Of a DNA stretch of 64,000 nucleotides, positions 35,118-43,869 are shown piece by piece. A program made the translations under genes and the position numbers. The stretch covers positions 282,779-346,778 of the forward strand of contig NZ_JARKMZ010000007.1 in the NCBI RefSeq assembly GCF_029360775.1, written 5' to 3'. The notes under the pieces were generated by a model. The model did no database searches, had not been told where the DNA came from, and worked only from the letters and a program-made list of their open reading frames with translations. This stretch comes from Daejeonella sp. H1SJ63 (GTDB lineage: Bacteria > Bacteroidota > Bacteroidia > Sphingobacteriales > Sphingobacteriaceae). Each line of letters opens with the position of its first letter. The first letter of the stretch is position 1.

Positions 35118-37013
35118 TTAAAGCGTACCTTCAAGTAACTCCAATGCTTTCCAAAAACCTTCCCCACCATTTTTATGTCCTTGCCAAATTTCCGGAATAA
35201 ATGTGGCTTTAGGACAACCTTTATTTAAAATAGCTCCAAGTCGTGGAAAATCTATTTCACCCTCACCAATTTGCAGTCCTTCGCCGTTCAAACCTTTGGC
35301 ATCCCCTAAATGAAGATGCGCTGTAAAAGGTGCTATTTTTTCTACAAACTCGTAAAAATCTAATCCAAAATGATTGCAGGTAAGCATACTATGAGAGACG
35401 TCAAAGCACATCCTTAAATTATATTTCTTGCAATATTTAACAATTTCATCTGCATGAACAAAGATATTTTGATAGCGTTGTCCTCCGAAATGCCATGGGA
35501 AGGGAGCCATCGTTTGGGGGATAAGCTCAACACCATCCATGTCCAATTCTTCAAGACTCCTGAAAAATTGCTCGTAATAAGATTCAAGCAGTTCTTTAGG
35601 GAATGGTGCATCCATACTAAAGCCTCCTATGTTAGCAACGATTTGAGGTCTGGACTCGTTCGGAAAATACTTCTTTAATGAACGAGTAATATCAATTACT
35701 CGTTGAGTTTCATGTATTGATTCCTCCCTATACTTTTGATCCGGAGTGGCCAGGTCCATTAGACGTGAGCCTTTAAATAATTCAGGAGCATGAACTACAA
35801 ACCCGCAGCTATATGGACCATCAAGATACTCAGCCGGATCTAATTCCATATCTGAATATGATAGATGGAATTCGTAAAGATCCGGTTGTATTAATTTTTC
35901 ATAGGTTCTAAAATCGTGGTATCGTACTGGGATCCCCCAGGGGTGCTTAAATTTATATTGTCTTGGTTTGAACCTATTATCCTCGATATCACTTGAGAAG
36001 AAATAATCCTCCATTTGAATATCCCTTTTTAATTCAATACCGACCAGTTTCGAATAGTTATTAGGTGAAAGACCTTGTCCGGGACTCAATACTTTAATAT
36101 GTTCTGCGCGTAAAACTGTTCCTTTCTTTAGATCCGAAGCAGCAACAAGACTTTTCCCCAGATTCTCACGATTAATCATTTCCCCCTGACTCAGATTTCT
36201 CACTTCTCCACTTCCCAATGCTTGTTCGATATCCCTGATACCTTTTATTAACTCTTTGAACTCGTTAAACTCCAAACTAGCGGCATGATCCGGGCCTTCC
36301 ATCATTCTGTCCAAGGTAAAATGTCTTTCAATCACTTTTGCTCCTAAAGCGACTGCTGCCATAGATACCGAAATTCCACGTTCATGACCTGAATATCCTA
36401 CTAAAGGATGGATAGCCTGAATGCTATTCATCCATTTCAAATTTATATCATGCAATGGAGCAGGATAAGTGCTGTTGCAATGTAAAAGAACAAACTGAAC
36501 GGCTCGTTCATTTAAGAAATTTACTACAAACCGAACTTCATCTGTGGTACTCATCCCTGTAGAAAGAATCAGTGGCTTCTCCGTTTGTGAAAGTTTATCC
36601 AACAAAGGTAAATTTGTCAAATCAGCTGAGGCTACTTTATAGGCTTTAACATCGAAGGACTCTAGTGTATCAACACTTTTAACATCCCAGGGAGTACACA
36701 GATACAAAATACCTTTACTACTACAATATTTCGAAAGTTCTCTATGTTGCTCAACCGTCAATTCAAATCTGTTTAGCAAGTCAATAATGTATTCGGTACC
36801 TAGATCTTCTCCGGTTTTTTCGAGACTGCTTTTTCTATATACTTGATCCAAATGGCGCATTTGAAATTTAGCACAGTCTGCGCCGATTTCAAATGCCTTA
36901 TCGATCATTGTTTTCGCCCGTTCAAAGTCGCCATTATGATTATTGCCTATTTCGGCAATAATAAAAGAGCGTTTGCCTCCAACTTCGAATTTTCCTATAT
37001 TAAGTTTCATCAT
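35118..37013 (-). CDS. NeuB-SAF-TIM barrel fusion (nonulosonate synthase with isomerase domain)
   Basis: A 631-residue multidomain enzyme. Residues about 1-270 are a NeuB-type PEP-condensing barrel (IIAEIGNNHNGDFERAKTMI, CAKFQMRHL, LLHCNSTYPAP, VGYSGHERG, VIERHFTLDR). About 285-345 is a SAF antifreeze-like domain (NLGKSLVAASDLKKGTVL). About 365-631 is a xylose-isomerase/AP-endonuclease-2 barrel (CFDVSHSMLTCNHFG, HLGDAKGLNGEG). Fusion implies that precursor isomerisation and condensation act in sequence. Standard NeuB is about 350 residues. Its downstream partners include the NeuA-like gene at 31984. Confidence 0.9.
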   Translation of the reverse strand: MMKLNIGKFEVGGKRSFIIAEIGNNHNGDFERAKTMIDKAFEIGADCAKFQMRHLDQVYRKSSLEKTGEDLGTEYIIDLLNRFELTVEQHRELSKYCSSKGILYLCTPWDVKSVDTLESFDVKAYKVASADLTNLPLLDKLSQTEKPLILSTGMSTTDEVRFVVNFLNERAVQFVLLHCNSTYPAPLHDINLKWMNSIQAIHPLVGYSGHERGISVSMAAVALGAKVIERHFTLDRMMEGPDHAASLEFNEFKELIKGIRDIEQALGSGEVRNLSQGEMINRENLGKSLVAASDLKKGTVLRAEHIKVLSPGQGLSPNNYSKLVGIELKRDIQMEDYFFSSDIEDNRFKPRQYKFKHPWGIPVRYHDFRTYEKLIQPDLYEFHLSYSDMELDPAEYLDGPYSCGFVVHAPELFKGSRLMDLATPDQKYREESIHETQRVIDITRSLKKYFPNESRPQIVANIGGFSMDAPFPKELLESYYEQFFRSLEELDMDGVELIPQTMAPFPWHFGGQRYQNIFVHADEIVKYCKKYNLRMCFDVSHSMLTCNHFGLDFYEFVEKIAPFTAHLHLGDAKGLNGEGLQIGEGEIDFPRLGAILNKGCPKATFIPEIWQGHKNGGEGFWKALELLEGTL

Positions 37014-37017
37014 TATT

Positions 37018-38391
37018 CTAGTATGTATCTTTTTTTTCTCTTACGGTCCAAGACTCTAGTCCGGATTCCTCGAACCTAAACGGAGTATATATTAAACCAC
37101 TTTCTTTTATCCAGCTCAGCAATTTATGTTTTGAAAAGGCTGGCACATAGAATAGAAAATAGCCTCCCCCGCCAGCACCCAATAATTTCCCTCCTATTGC
37201 ACCATTCATCAATGCACCATGGTAAATATCATCGAGCATAGGATTACTGATTTTAGAACTAAAGCTTCTTTTCAGCTCCCAAGCCTTATTAAGACAAATT
37301 CCAAACTCATACAAGTTACCGCGCAAGATAAGATTACGCATCTCATACGTAAGATTAACATTTGCCTGAATTCTTTCTTTTACGTCAATGCTCTTTGTCT
37401 GTTCTTTTTGATCCTCATGAATATTTCCGGAATCATGATTGGTACTAGTATAGCACAATATTAAACTTTCTTCTAATTCCAGCAGAATATCATTTGGAAT
37501 TCGAATAGGGTGAATAATATTCTGATTACGCGAGAATTCCATGAAATTTAATCCCCCAAATACCGTTGCATACTGATCCTGCCAGCCACCGGCAACACCC
37601 ATATGTAACCGCTCAGCTTGAAAAGCAATTTCAGATAATTCATGCTTATCCCACTTGTCATTTCTCAATTCATTAAAGCACCCCAAAATGGCAGCAGAAA
37701 CAACTGCCGAGCCTCCAAGGCCTGATGACATTGGAAAATCAGAATGAAGAAATAATTCGAAGCCAAAAGAAGGTTTTATAGCTTTTAAAATATTTTTAAT
37801 TAAGTTGAATCTTCCCTCATGATTAAGTAATTCGGCCAAGTCGATAAATTCGGCAGATTCATTTATATCGAGTGAGGTTATTAATATCTTCTCATCATCC
37901 CGAATCCTTAATGTGGCATGGGAATACAAAGAAATAGTAGCATTAATTACTGCGCCTCCGTTTTCGGTAAAGTAAGTTGAAATATCCGACCCTCCACCAC
38001 CGAAGCTTATTCTCACAGGTGCTTTTGCACGTGAAAAAGTTCGAACCTCAACTCTTTCTGGAATATGGTCTGGTGTAAAAATAGAGATTAACTTTTTGTG
38101 ATCATCAAGAACGGGGATAGCTCTTATTTTGTGATCAAGCTGTTTGAGTATAACTTCGCGTGGTGTATCAATTTCGGCCCAAATAAAATTTGTGTTTGTA
38201 CAGGTGAGTATTGCATCGTCAAGTCTGACCTCTTCAAGTAACCTTCTCCGGATATCCCCATCGGTTGCTATGCCAATAATCTTTTCAGATTCATCTCTGA
38301 CCAATACAAATCCACGACGATTATCATCAATTTGTGCTAGTGCTTCCCGGATAGAAGCAGACATAGAAATAAGAAAAGATGTTAATATCAT
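37018..38391 (-). CDS. hddA: CBS-domain/GHMP-kinase fusion, heptose-7-phosphate kinase type (HddA)
   Basis: A 457-residue protein. The N-terminal ~115 residues form a CBS pair (VRDESEKIIGIATDGDIRRR and AIPVLDDHKKLISIF). A GHMP kinase of HddA type follows: RAKAPVRISFGGGGSDI, PMSSGLGGSAVVSAAILG (ATP loop) and KLLGAGGGGYFLFYV. HddA phosphorylates heptose-7-phosphate at C1. CBS pairs usually ride on nucleotidyltransferases in such loci, so attachment to the kinase is unusual and suggests nucleotide-controlled flux. The start codon overlaps the hddC stop by one base. A related kinase substrate is possible. Confidence 0.88.
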   Translation of the reverse strand: MILTSFLISMSASIREALAQIDDNRRGFVLVRDESEKIIGIATDGDIRRRLLEEVRLDDAILTCTNTNFIWAEIDTPREVILKQLDHKIRAIPVLDDHKKLISIFTPDHIPERVEVRTFSRAKAPVRISFGGGGSDISTYFTENGGAVINATISLYSHATLRIRDDEKILITSLDINESAEFIDLAELLNHEGRFNLIKNILKAIKPSFGFELFLHSDFPMSSGLGGSAVVSAAILGCFNELRNDKWDKHELSEIAFQAERLHMGVAGGWQDQYATVFGGLNFMEFSRNQNIIHPIRIPNDILLELEESLILCYTSTNHDSGNIHEDQKEQTKSIDVKERIQANVNLTYEMRNLILRGNLYEFGICLNKAWELKRSFSSKISNPMLDDIYHGALMNGAIGGKLLGAGGGGYFLFYVPAFSKHKLLSWIKESGLIYTPFRFEESGLESWTVREKKDTY

Positions 38392-39095
38392 TATAAGTTG
38401 TTGTTTTTAGCTAATGTGCAAAATAGTTGATAGTCGGCTGGAACACCTATATCTATAAAATCAGTTTTGAGTTTTACAGCTTTCAGAGTACCTTCTATAG
38501 CCAAAGCTGGAAAGATTGTTTTTTCCAGCGAGAACGGTTTCCCATCCCAATTCTTAAAAGTATTTGAATCTAAATAGCATAGTCCGGCGTTGATCCATCC
38601 AGGGCTAGAATCTTCCGATTTTTCATTAAATAGTGTGATATATTCATCTGTAATTCGAACGCTTCCGTATCTGCCAGAATTATCCACATTTATAATAGCC
38701 ATACAATCCGGCCCACATTCGATAATTTCTGCCGCCCCTAATCCCAGCCAGGTATCTGCATTAGTAACTAAAAAGCTTTCATCAAACTTTAACTGCTGAA
38801 CAGCGTAAGCCAATGCCCCTCCCGTACCCATAGGTTCTGGTTCGATTAGGTACTTTACTGTACAAAATCTAAGAAGACCATTTTGTTCATTCTCCAGGAA
38901 CTCTATTATCATATCGGCCTTACTATGTAATAAAAATACAAACGAAGTAAGCCCCTGCGATATCCAATTCTTTACTTGATAATAAAGAAACGGGTGACCA
39001 TTTACAGGTGCGAGGGGTTTTGGTACATCGGAGACAACCGACTGCAATCTGGTGCCAAAGCCACCCGCCAAAACAAACAAATGCGGTACATTCAT
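38391..39095 (-). CDS. hddC: Heptose-1-phosphate guanylyltransferase type nucleotidyltransferase (HddC)
   Basis: A 234-residue nucleotidyltransferase: LFVLAGGFGTRLQSVVSDVP, KPLAPVNGHPFLYYQV, MGTGGALAYAV, FLVTNADTWLG and GWINAGLCYLDS. The Asp in NADTW coordinates Mg. The pattern fits D-glycero-alpha-D-manno-heptose-1-phosphate guanylyltransferase, the last step to GDP-heptose. It is 8 bp from a methyltransferase. Mannose-1-phosphate-type specificity is an alternative. Confidence 0.87.
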   Translation of the reverse strand: MNVPHLFVLAGGFGTRLQSVVSDVPKPLAPVNGHPFLYYQVKNWISQGLTSFVFLLHSKADMIIEFLENEQNGLLRFCTVKYLIEPEPMGTGGALAYAVQQLKFDESFLVTNADTWLGLGAAEIIECGPDCMAIINVDNSGRYGSVRITDEYITLFNEKSEDSSPGWINAGLCYLDSNTFKNWDGKPFSLEKTIFPALAIEGTLKAVKLKTDFIDIGVPADYQLFCTLAKNNNL

Positions 39096-39103
39096 TAGAT
39101 AAG

Positions 39104-39958
39104 TTATATGCTAAAGCTCGCAATTAAGGTGTCTGTCAAACCCAACGATGCTAATCTTGCCTCATATGCTTTTGACAAATCGTCACTGTCTAACACGCTC
39201 CATTTTTGATGTCCACCAGGAGCCCCTTTTGATAACCAATGCAAATGATTAGAGAGGGGATATCGTTGAACATGGTCTACAAAATCTAATTTCAAACCAG
39301 CTTTCTTTGCTAATAACTTAAGATTTGCAGCATTAAATAAAAATAAATGACAGCTCCAGTAAGTGAATTCAGAAAAAGACTTACTATTATAGAGAGTTAA
39401 TAAAACATCGTTTGCTGAAGGAATCTCAATTATAATTTTACCATGCGGGTTCAATTTTGAAGACAATTCCTTCAAAATTGTTGCAGGTTGTTCTAAATGC
39501 TCTACAACATGAAAAGCAGTTATTAAATCAAATTTTTGGTTTTCAGGTAGGTCATTAATGTTCTGAACTACGTTGAGATTATTATCGCTGTAGTGATCTG
39601 CAAGCCTCGATTCTAATTCAACTCCGGCAACCTGTTTAGTTTTTGATCTGGCCTTCAAAATAAATCCGCCAGGCCCGCAGCCAAAATCAAGAACACAGGT
39701 GTTTGTAATAATATCACTTAAATACTCTACTCGTCTTAAATCATCTCTTTCTAGCTGGCGAAGCCACTCATCAATATCCAAAGGGTTATCTCCATGCATT
39801 CCGGATAATTCATAAAAGTTTTGCGGTATAGCTGTTTCTGAAAGAGTGACCAATCCACAATTTACACATTCGAAAATATCTAAATTCGGATTATCTCGAA
39901 CTTTCCCAGGACGTTGGATATGTTCTGTACCGTCGCATAGGTAACATTTTTTATTCAT
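39104..39958 (-). CDS. Class I SAM methyltransferase with N-terminal zinc-ribbon
   Basis: A 284-residue protein similar in plan to the one at 21419: CYLCDG and CVNCGLVTLS for zinc, VLDFGCGPGGFILKA for SAM, LITAFHVVEHLEQPATIL and IIEIPSANDVLL. It probably methylates a sugar of the heptose or nonulosonate branch. It precedes hddC by 8 bp. Confidence 0.82.
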   Translation of the reverse strand: MNKKCYLCDGTEHIQRPGKVRDNPNLDIFECVNCGLVTLSETAIPQNFYELSGMHGDNPLDIDEWLRQLERDDLRRVEYLSDIITNTCVLDFGCGPGGFILKARSKTKQVAGVELESRLADHYSDNNLNVVQNINDLPENQKFDLITAFHVVEHLEQPATILKELSSKLNPHGKIIIEIPSANDVLLTLYNSKSFSEFTYWSCHLFLFNAANLKLLAKKAGLKLDFVDHVQRYPLSNHLHWLSKGAPGGHQKWSVLDSDDLSKAYEARLASLGLTDTLIASFSI

Positions 39959-39980
39959 AATCTTGAGCGGTTAAGCTGGT

Positions 39981-40793
39981 TTAAAAAATTTTATAGTTAT
40001 GCCAAGTAGAAAGTGATTTCAGATAACGCATATTTATTATGTCAATATTTTCTTTAAAGGAAGTCTCTTGCCCGGTCAGATCCTTATAGGATATATAATT
40101 GAGCTTATCACTACCCCCTTCTACTGTAACTGTAGTCAGATCAATAAACTCCTTAGCAATATCGAAGAACTCTTTCTCATAATTGCTTAAGTCTTTAATC
40201 AGCCCTTCGCCTTTTTCATACCAGTGCAATATGCGGCTTGGCGTATGAGTATAATCATAACCAACTAGAAAAGCATGATCAAATCCGAAATGGATTGCCA
40301 TTAAGATTGAAGCTCTTAATGATCCATGGAATGGGTTTAACCCTTTTGAAAGAAAATATTGTACCAAATTACTTCCAGGAATGTCCTTAAATAAATAAGT
40401 TACGTTTTTATCCCAAACCACGGGGTAATTAGATAAATTAATAAAAAATTCTGTATCTCTGTTATTCTTGATAACTTCTCTGTAGCGCTCCTGTACATGA
40501 TTTCTAATCTTTTTTATAGGGGGATGATATGTCTGCACCAAAGGATAAAACCAAAATGTTTCCATTAGCAAACAATACCTGGCATTAAGCACGTGGAAAT
40601 CGTTATGGAAAGGGATATATCCAACCGGAATCGAAATTTTGTCATTAAAAGCTCTAAGATCGAACCACTTTACTGACGCTCCGTCGCCCATTAAATAACA
40701 GGATTCACCCTTATGTATATTCCTATATGTATTAACTTTTCGTAATACAGGAAATGCCACACTAGAAATCACCTTATTTAGACTATCCCTCAT
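39981..40793 (-). CDS. Unrecognised protein, weakly DUF115/GT42-like
   Basis: About 270 residues, no signal peptide. The early stretch CYLMGDGASVKWFDLRAF resembles the nucleotide-binding start (GNGPSL) of DUF115 and sialyltransferase family 42 proteins, and SILMAIHFGFDHAFLVGYDY resembles their later conserved turn. I infer a possible CMP-sugar transferase, with low certainty. ATG at 40791-40793 is chosen; the longer frame starts at TTG 40797-40799. It directly follows another orphan protein. Confidence 0.6.
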   Translation of the reverse strand: MRDSLNKVISSVAFPVLRKVNTYRNIHKGESCYLMGDGASVKWFDLRAFNDKISIPVGYIPFHNDFHVLNARYCLLMETFWFYPLVQTYHPPIKKIRNHVQERYREVIKNNRDTEFFINLSNYPVVWDKNVTYLFKDIPGSNLVQYFLSKGLNPFHGSLRASILMAIHFGFDHAFLVGYDYTHTPSRILHWYEKGEGLIKDLSNYEKEFFDIAKEFIDLTTVTVEGGSDKLNYISYKDLTGQETSFKENIDIINMRYLKSLSTWHNYKIF

Positions 40794-40795
40794 TC

Positions 40796-41428
40796 TCAAA
40801 TATCGACGTCAACACACCCATAAAAATCTCTTAATCTTAGATGCCTATGTACACTAAATCCATTTTTGTTAATTCCATCTATGTCCTTGTATTTACCTAC
40901 ATATATTCTGTCTCCATTGTGATCAAGATCCTCACACCAAACAAAATCATATTCCCACAATCTTTTACCAGCAATAAACCAGTATAGAAAAAAAGTAACT
41001 GTACATAAAATAGCTGAAGGGAACTTATACTGTTTCAATAGTATGTCGGGATTAATTGATCTTGACTCCGTAAAAATAGTCTTTCTTATTAAATACCATT
41101 TATTTTCAAGTGTTTTATGAATGAACTTTTCGTTGAGGTACCAATCCTGATTGTAAAAACATGGCTCAGATTTATCTGGATCCAGACCAAAACGTGTCCG
41201 CAATGAATTTAATGATAGAGGCTTTCCATTTGTCATTTGAGTGGAGCCCAGCATTAAAATATAATCGTCCGACTTTAATTTCAAATCATCAATTGAATAT
41301 GGAATATCCGGAATGAATTCGGGAGCTTTGATGCCGGTTTCTTCAGAACAACTTTTAAGCTGTTCAACTCCAATAAAGTTTTTACTAAAAAGCATTTCTG
41401 CTTCTTTTATACTTGTTTTTCTTTCCAT
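40796..41428 (-). CDS. Conserved-looking protein of unknown function
   Basis: A 210-residue protein I cannot place. It has a slightly hydrophobic stretch near residue 140 (ILCTVTFFLYWFIAG) and otherwise charged, aromatic-rich sequence. The gene overlaps the YdcF-like gene by 22 bp and abuts the DUF115-like gene, so it is a genuine operon member. Its N-terminal half mentions LGSTQMTNGKPLSLNSLRTR. No catalytic motif is evident. Confidence 0.6.
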   Translation of the reverse strand: MERKTSIKEAEMLFSKNFIGVEQLKSCSEETGIKAPEFIPDIPYSIDDLKLKSDDYILMLGSTQMTNGKPLSLNSLRTRFGLDPDKSEPCFYNQDWYLNEKFIHKTLENKWYLIRKTIFTESRSINPDILLKQYKFPSAILCTVTFFLYWFIAGKRLWEYDFVWCEDLDHNGDRIYVGKYKDIDGINKNGFSVHRHLRLRDFYGCVDVDI

Positions 41429-41994
41429 TTTTGGTATTCAATAACCTCTTCAAATGTCGCTAGATGCCCAAGATCTGAATATCTTTCTATTCTATCGAAT
41501 TCCTTTTCCAAACGGTCAAATCTGAGACCCCAACCGGTTTCAGAAAACCAACCTAAGTTTCTAACCGGTGCATTGTATAACACTATATTTGTTCCTGAGT
41601 CAATTACTTCTCTTAAAAAGGTTAAATAGGCTCTATATTGATGCTCATGGGTAGCAACTAATATTAACTTAGTCCAACGATTTTGAATTGCTAGTTTTAT
41701 AACCTCTATTGCCTGCTCCTTAGTATTAAGGGATTTATCCTCATGTATTATTGCTTCGTGAGGTACCCCAGTATTAAGTATATGAGGTTGAACATCCGAA
41801 AAAGGAAAACTTCCATATTCATAATCGGTTATGCCACCGCTAAAAATGATCTTATCAGCAAACTTTTCATTAAATAACATGACCGCTTTTTGATAACGAT
41901 TAAGTCCATCTCCCTCAAGCAAAACGATTGCATCCGATTTTTGTATACAATCATTATCAACCAATGCAATAAATTTTTCTCTATTAGTCAGCAT
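41407..41994 (-). CDS. YdcF/DUF218-family protein
   Basis: A 195-residue soluble protein of the YdcF-like fold: DAIVLLEGDGLNRYQKAVMLF, IIFSGGITDY, DKSLNTKEQA and LILVATHEHQYRA (catalytic-like Thr-His). Members often act with envelope polysaccharides and may bind nucleotide sugars, but the reaction is unsettled. It follows neuB by a 0-bp gap. Confidence 0.8.
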   Translation of the reverse strand: MLTNREKFIALVDNDCIQKSDAIVLLEGDGLNRYQKAVMLFNEKFADKIIFSGGITDYEYGSFPFSDVQPHILNTGVPHEAIIHEDKSLNTKEQAIEVIKLAIQNRWTKLILVATHEHQYRAYLTFLREVIDSGTNIVLYNAPVRNLGWFSETGWGLRFDRLEKEFDRIERYSDLGHLATFEEVIEYQKWKEKQV

Positions 41995-43056
41995 CTATAC
42001 ATCTGTCCACTGTAAAGGAGTATCTGCTTCAATATCTTTAGATGCTATGCGGCCAATAATTACCTTCTTATATTTAGGTAAAATTCCCAAAGCTGGCCTC
42101 AATTCGACTAAATCGTCCTTTTCTATAACTTTTCCTTTGGGAATAAACCGAGTAGAATATAAACATCGGCGTTGAACAATTACAGTTTCGGCCTCTTCTT
42201 CTACAACCACTTTACGGCTCGAGCCCATAGCTGACTCCAGTTCCCTAATATAATCTACCATCCTTTTAAACTCATTTACATCCATTGAATGCGGGTGATC
42301 GGGTCCATCATCATTTTTGTCAAGAGTAAAATGTTTCTCAATTACAATTCCTCCCAAAGCTATAGAACCCAAAGCTACAACAGACCCTGGTGAGTGATCC
42401 GAGTATCCTGTTAGAATATTAAAAGCGGTTTGATAAGTTTTTAAAACATTAATATTGGCACTTTCAATCTTTGATGGGTAATTTGTGATGCACTGCAGTA
42501 GAACCAGTTGATTATTACCAGTGGCTTCGATAGTACGGATTGCTTCATCAATTTCTGACATAGTTGCATCGCCAGTAGCTAAAATCATTGGCTTTCCTTT
42601 CTTTGCAATATATTCAAGCATTTCAAGCCATGTAATATCTCCTGATCCTATTTTAATATAAGGGACATCCAGCTCCATACAAAGATCTACAGCATCAAAA
42701 TCATATGGGGAGGTCGAAAAATCGATATCTATTTTTTTGCAATAATCCGATATCTCATTATGCCATTCACGTGGAAATTCGGCTTCGCGAAACACCTCAT
42801 GAACAGGTCTTCCCCAAGAACCATGAACACCTTTCAATCTCATGCTAGCGAACCCTTTCTCGGATACAATTTTCTCTGCAATAAAACTTTGGAACTTGGC
42901 ACAATCTGCTCCACAAGCTTTCGCAGCATCAATTAATCGTTTAGCTTTTTCGATATCATGATCGAAATTTGCCCCTATTTCAGCAATAATATAGGTGGGG
43001 TACCCATAACCGATTTTTCTTTTACCTATTTCAATAACTTTGGGAAATTCATTCAT
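41995..43056 (-). CDS. neuB: NeuB-type nonulosonic acid synthase
   Basis: A 353-residue PEP-dependent condensing enzyme: IIAEIGANFDHDIEKAKRLI, CAKFQSFIAEKIV, LLQCITNYPSKIES, TGYSDHSPGS and VIEKHFTLDKNDDGPDH, then a C-terminal SAF domain (RRCLYSTRFIPKGKVI). Length and domains are standard for NeuB/SpsE. With the SpsC-like aminotransferase and SpsF-like cytidylyltransferase to its left in transcription order, it forms an sps-like set. A second, distinct NeuB is at 35118. Confidence 0.93.
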   Translation of the reverse strand: MNEFPKVIEIGKRKIGYGYPTYIIAEIGANFDHDIEKAKRLIDAAKACGADCAKFQSFIAEKIVSEKGFASMRLKGVHGSWGRPVHEVFREAEFPREWHNEISDYCKKIDIDFSTSPYDFDAVDLCMELDVPYIKIGSGDITWLEMLEYIAKKGKPMILATGDATMSEIDEAIRTIEATGNNQLVLLQCITNYPSKIESANINVLKTYQTAFNILTGYSDHSPGSVVALGSIALGGIVIEKHFTLDKNDDGPDHPHSMDVNEFKRMVDYIRELESAMGSSRKVVVEEEAETVIVQRRCLYSTRFIPKGKVIEKDDLVELRPALGILPKYKKVIIGRIASKDIEADTPLQWTDV

Positions 43057-43062
43057 ATAATT

Positions 43063-43869
43063 TTATTTAAATTGATCAATGGTTTTAGGGGTTTTACTTC
43101 TCAATTTATTATTTAAAAAATGATCTACAATATCATCATTAAAGGTGTTATAAATTAATCGTAATTGCGCTGGGTGAAAATCAGAGTCTAAGAAATTTTT
43201 TCCGCTATGTTTTTGAGGATAGCTTGTCCAGGAACCTCGCTCAATATAATGTTTAATTAATTCAGTAATTGCTGTGGCGGATTCAGCAATTACTTTGCAC
43301 GCCACATCATGTATTTTGTCCCCATAAGCTAGTTTAGGAAGAACCTGGTGAATAATATCCCCTGCATCTGGTTGATCCTGTAAATAATGAAATGTCGCTC
43401 CTGCGTAATTGGGTTCTAAAAAATAAAACGGCCAAAAAAGAGTTGCCGAACCTCTATATCGTGGAGATAAACCTGAATGTGTATTTATTGTTTCCGAAGG
43501 AAGTACGCCTAAAAGAGGATCTTTAATAAGCCCCGGCCCGAAGACAAATGCCAAATCAGGATTAAACCCGGAAACGAAATCAACGCATTCCGGTGTATTC
43601 AACTTATCAAAATCAACCGGTAATATTTTACATTTTAGTTCATCAATTTCTCTAAAATGTTTTTCCTCGGCCTTACGTCTATTCGCAAAATGCATTTCAA
43701 AATTATGCCTATCAATCTCCTCTAATCCATCTGGGACACTTGGCATATCTATTCCGCGTTCGACAAGAATAACCCCAGCCAGTGGATAAGCCTTTTGTAT
43801 TATTGATGCAAAATATAAATGCCTCCTCTGATTTCCTATAATCAGTAAAATTTTCGGTGTTTCGTTCAT
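43063..43869 (-). CDS. Formyltransferase-family enzyme
   Basis: A 268-residue relative of methionyl-tRNA formyltransferase and sugar N-formyltransferases. INTHSGLSPRYRGSATLFWP contains the catalytic Asn and His, and DAGDIIHQ contains the Asp. It lacks the tRNA-binding domain. The expected role is N-formylation of an amino sugar from 10-formyl-THF, matching an aminotransferase at 45915. The start overlaps the DUF4910 gene by 4 bp. Confidence 0.87.
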   Translation of the reverse strand: MNETPKILLIIGNQRRHLYFASIIQKAYPLAGVILVERGIDMPSVPDGLEEIDRHNFEMHFANRRKAEEKHFREIDELKCKILPVDFDKLNTPECVDFVSGFNPDLAFVFGPGLIKDPLLGVLPSETINTHSGLSPRYRGSATLFWPFYFLEPNYAGATFHYLQDQPDAGDIIHQVLPKLAYGDKIHDVACKVIAESATAITELIKHYIERGSWTSYPQKHSGKNFLDSDFHPAQLRLIYNTFNDDIVDHFLNNKLRSKTPKTIDQFK

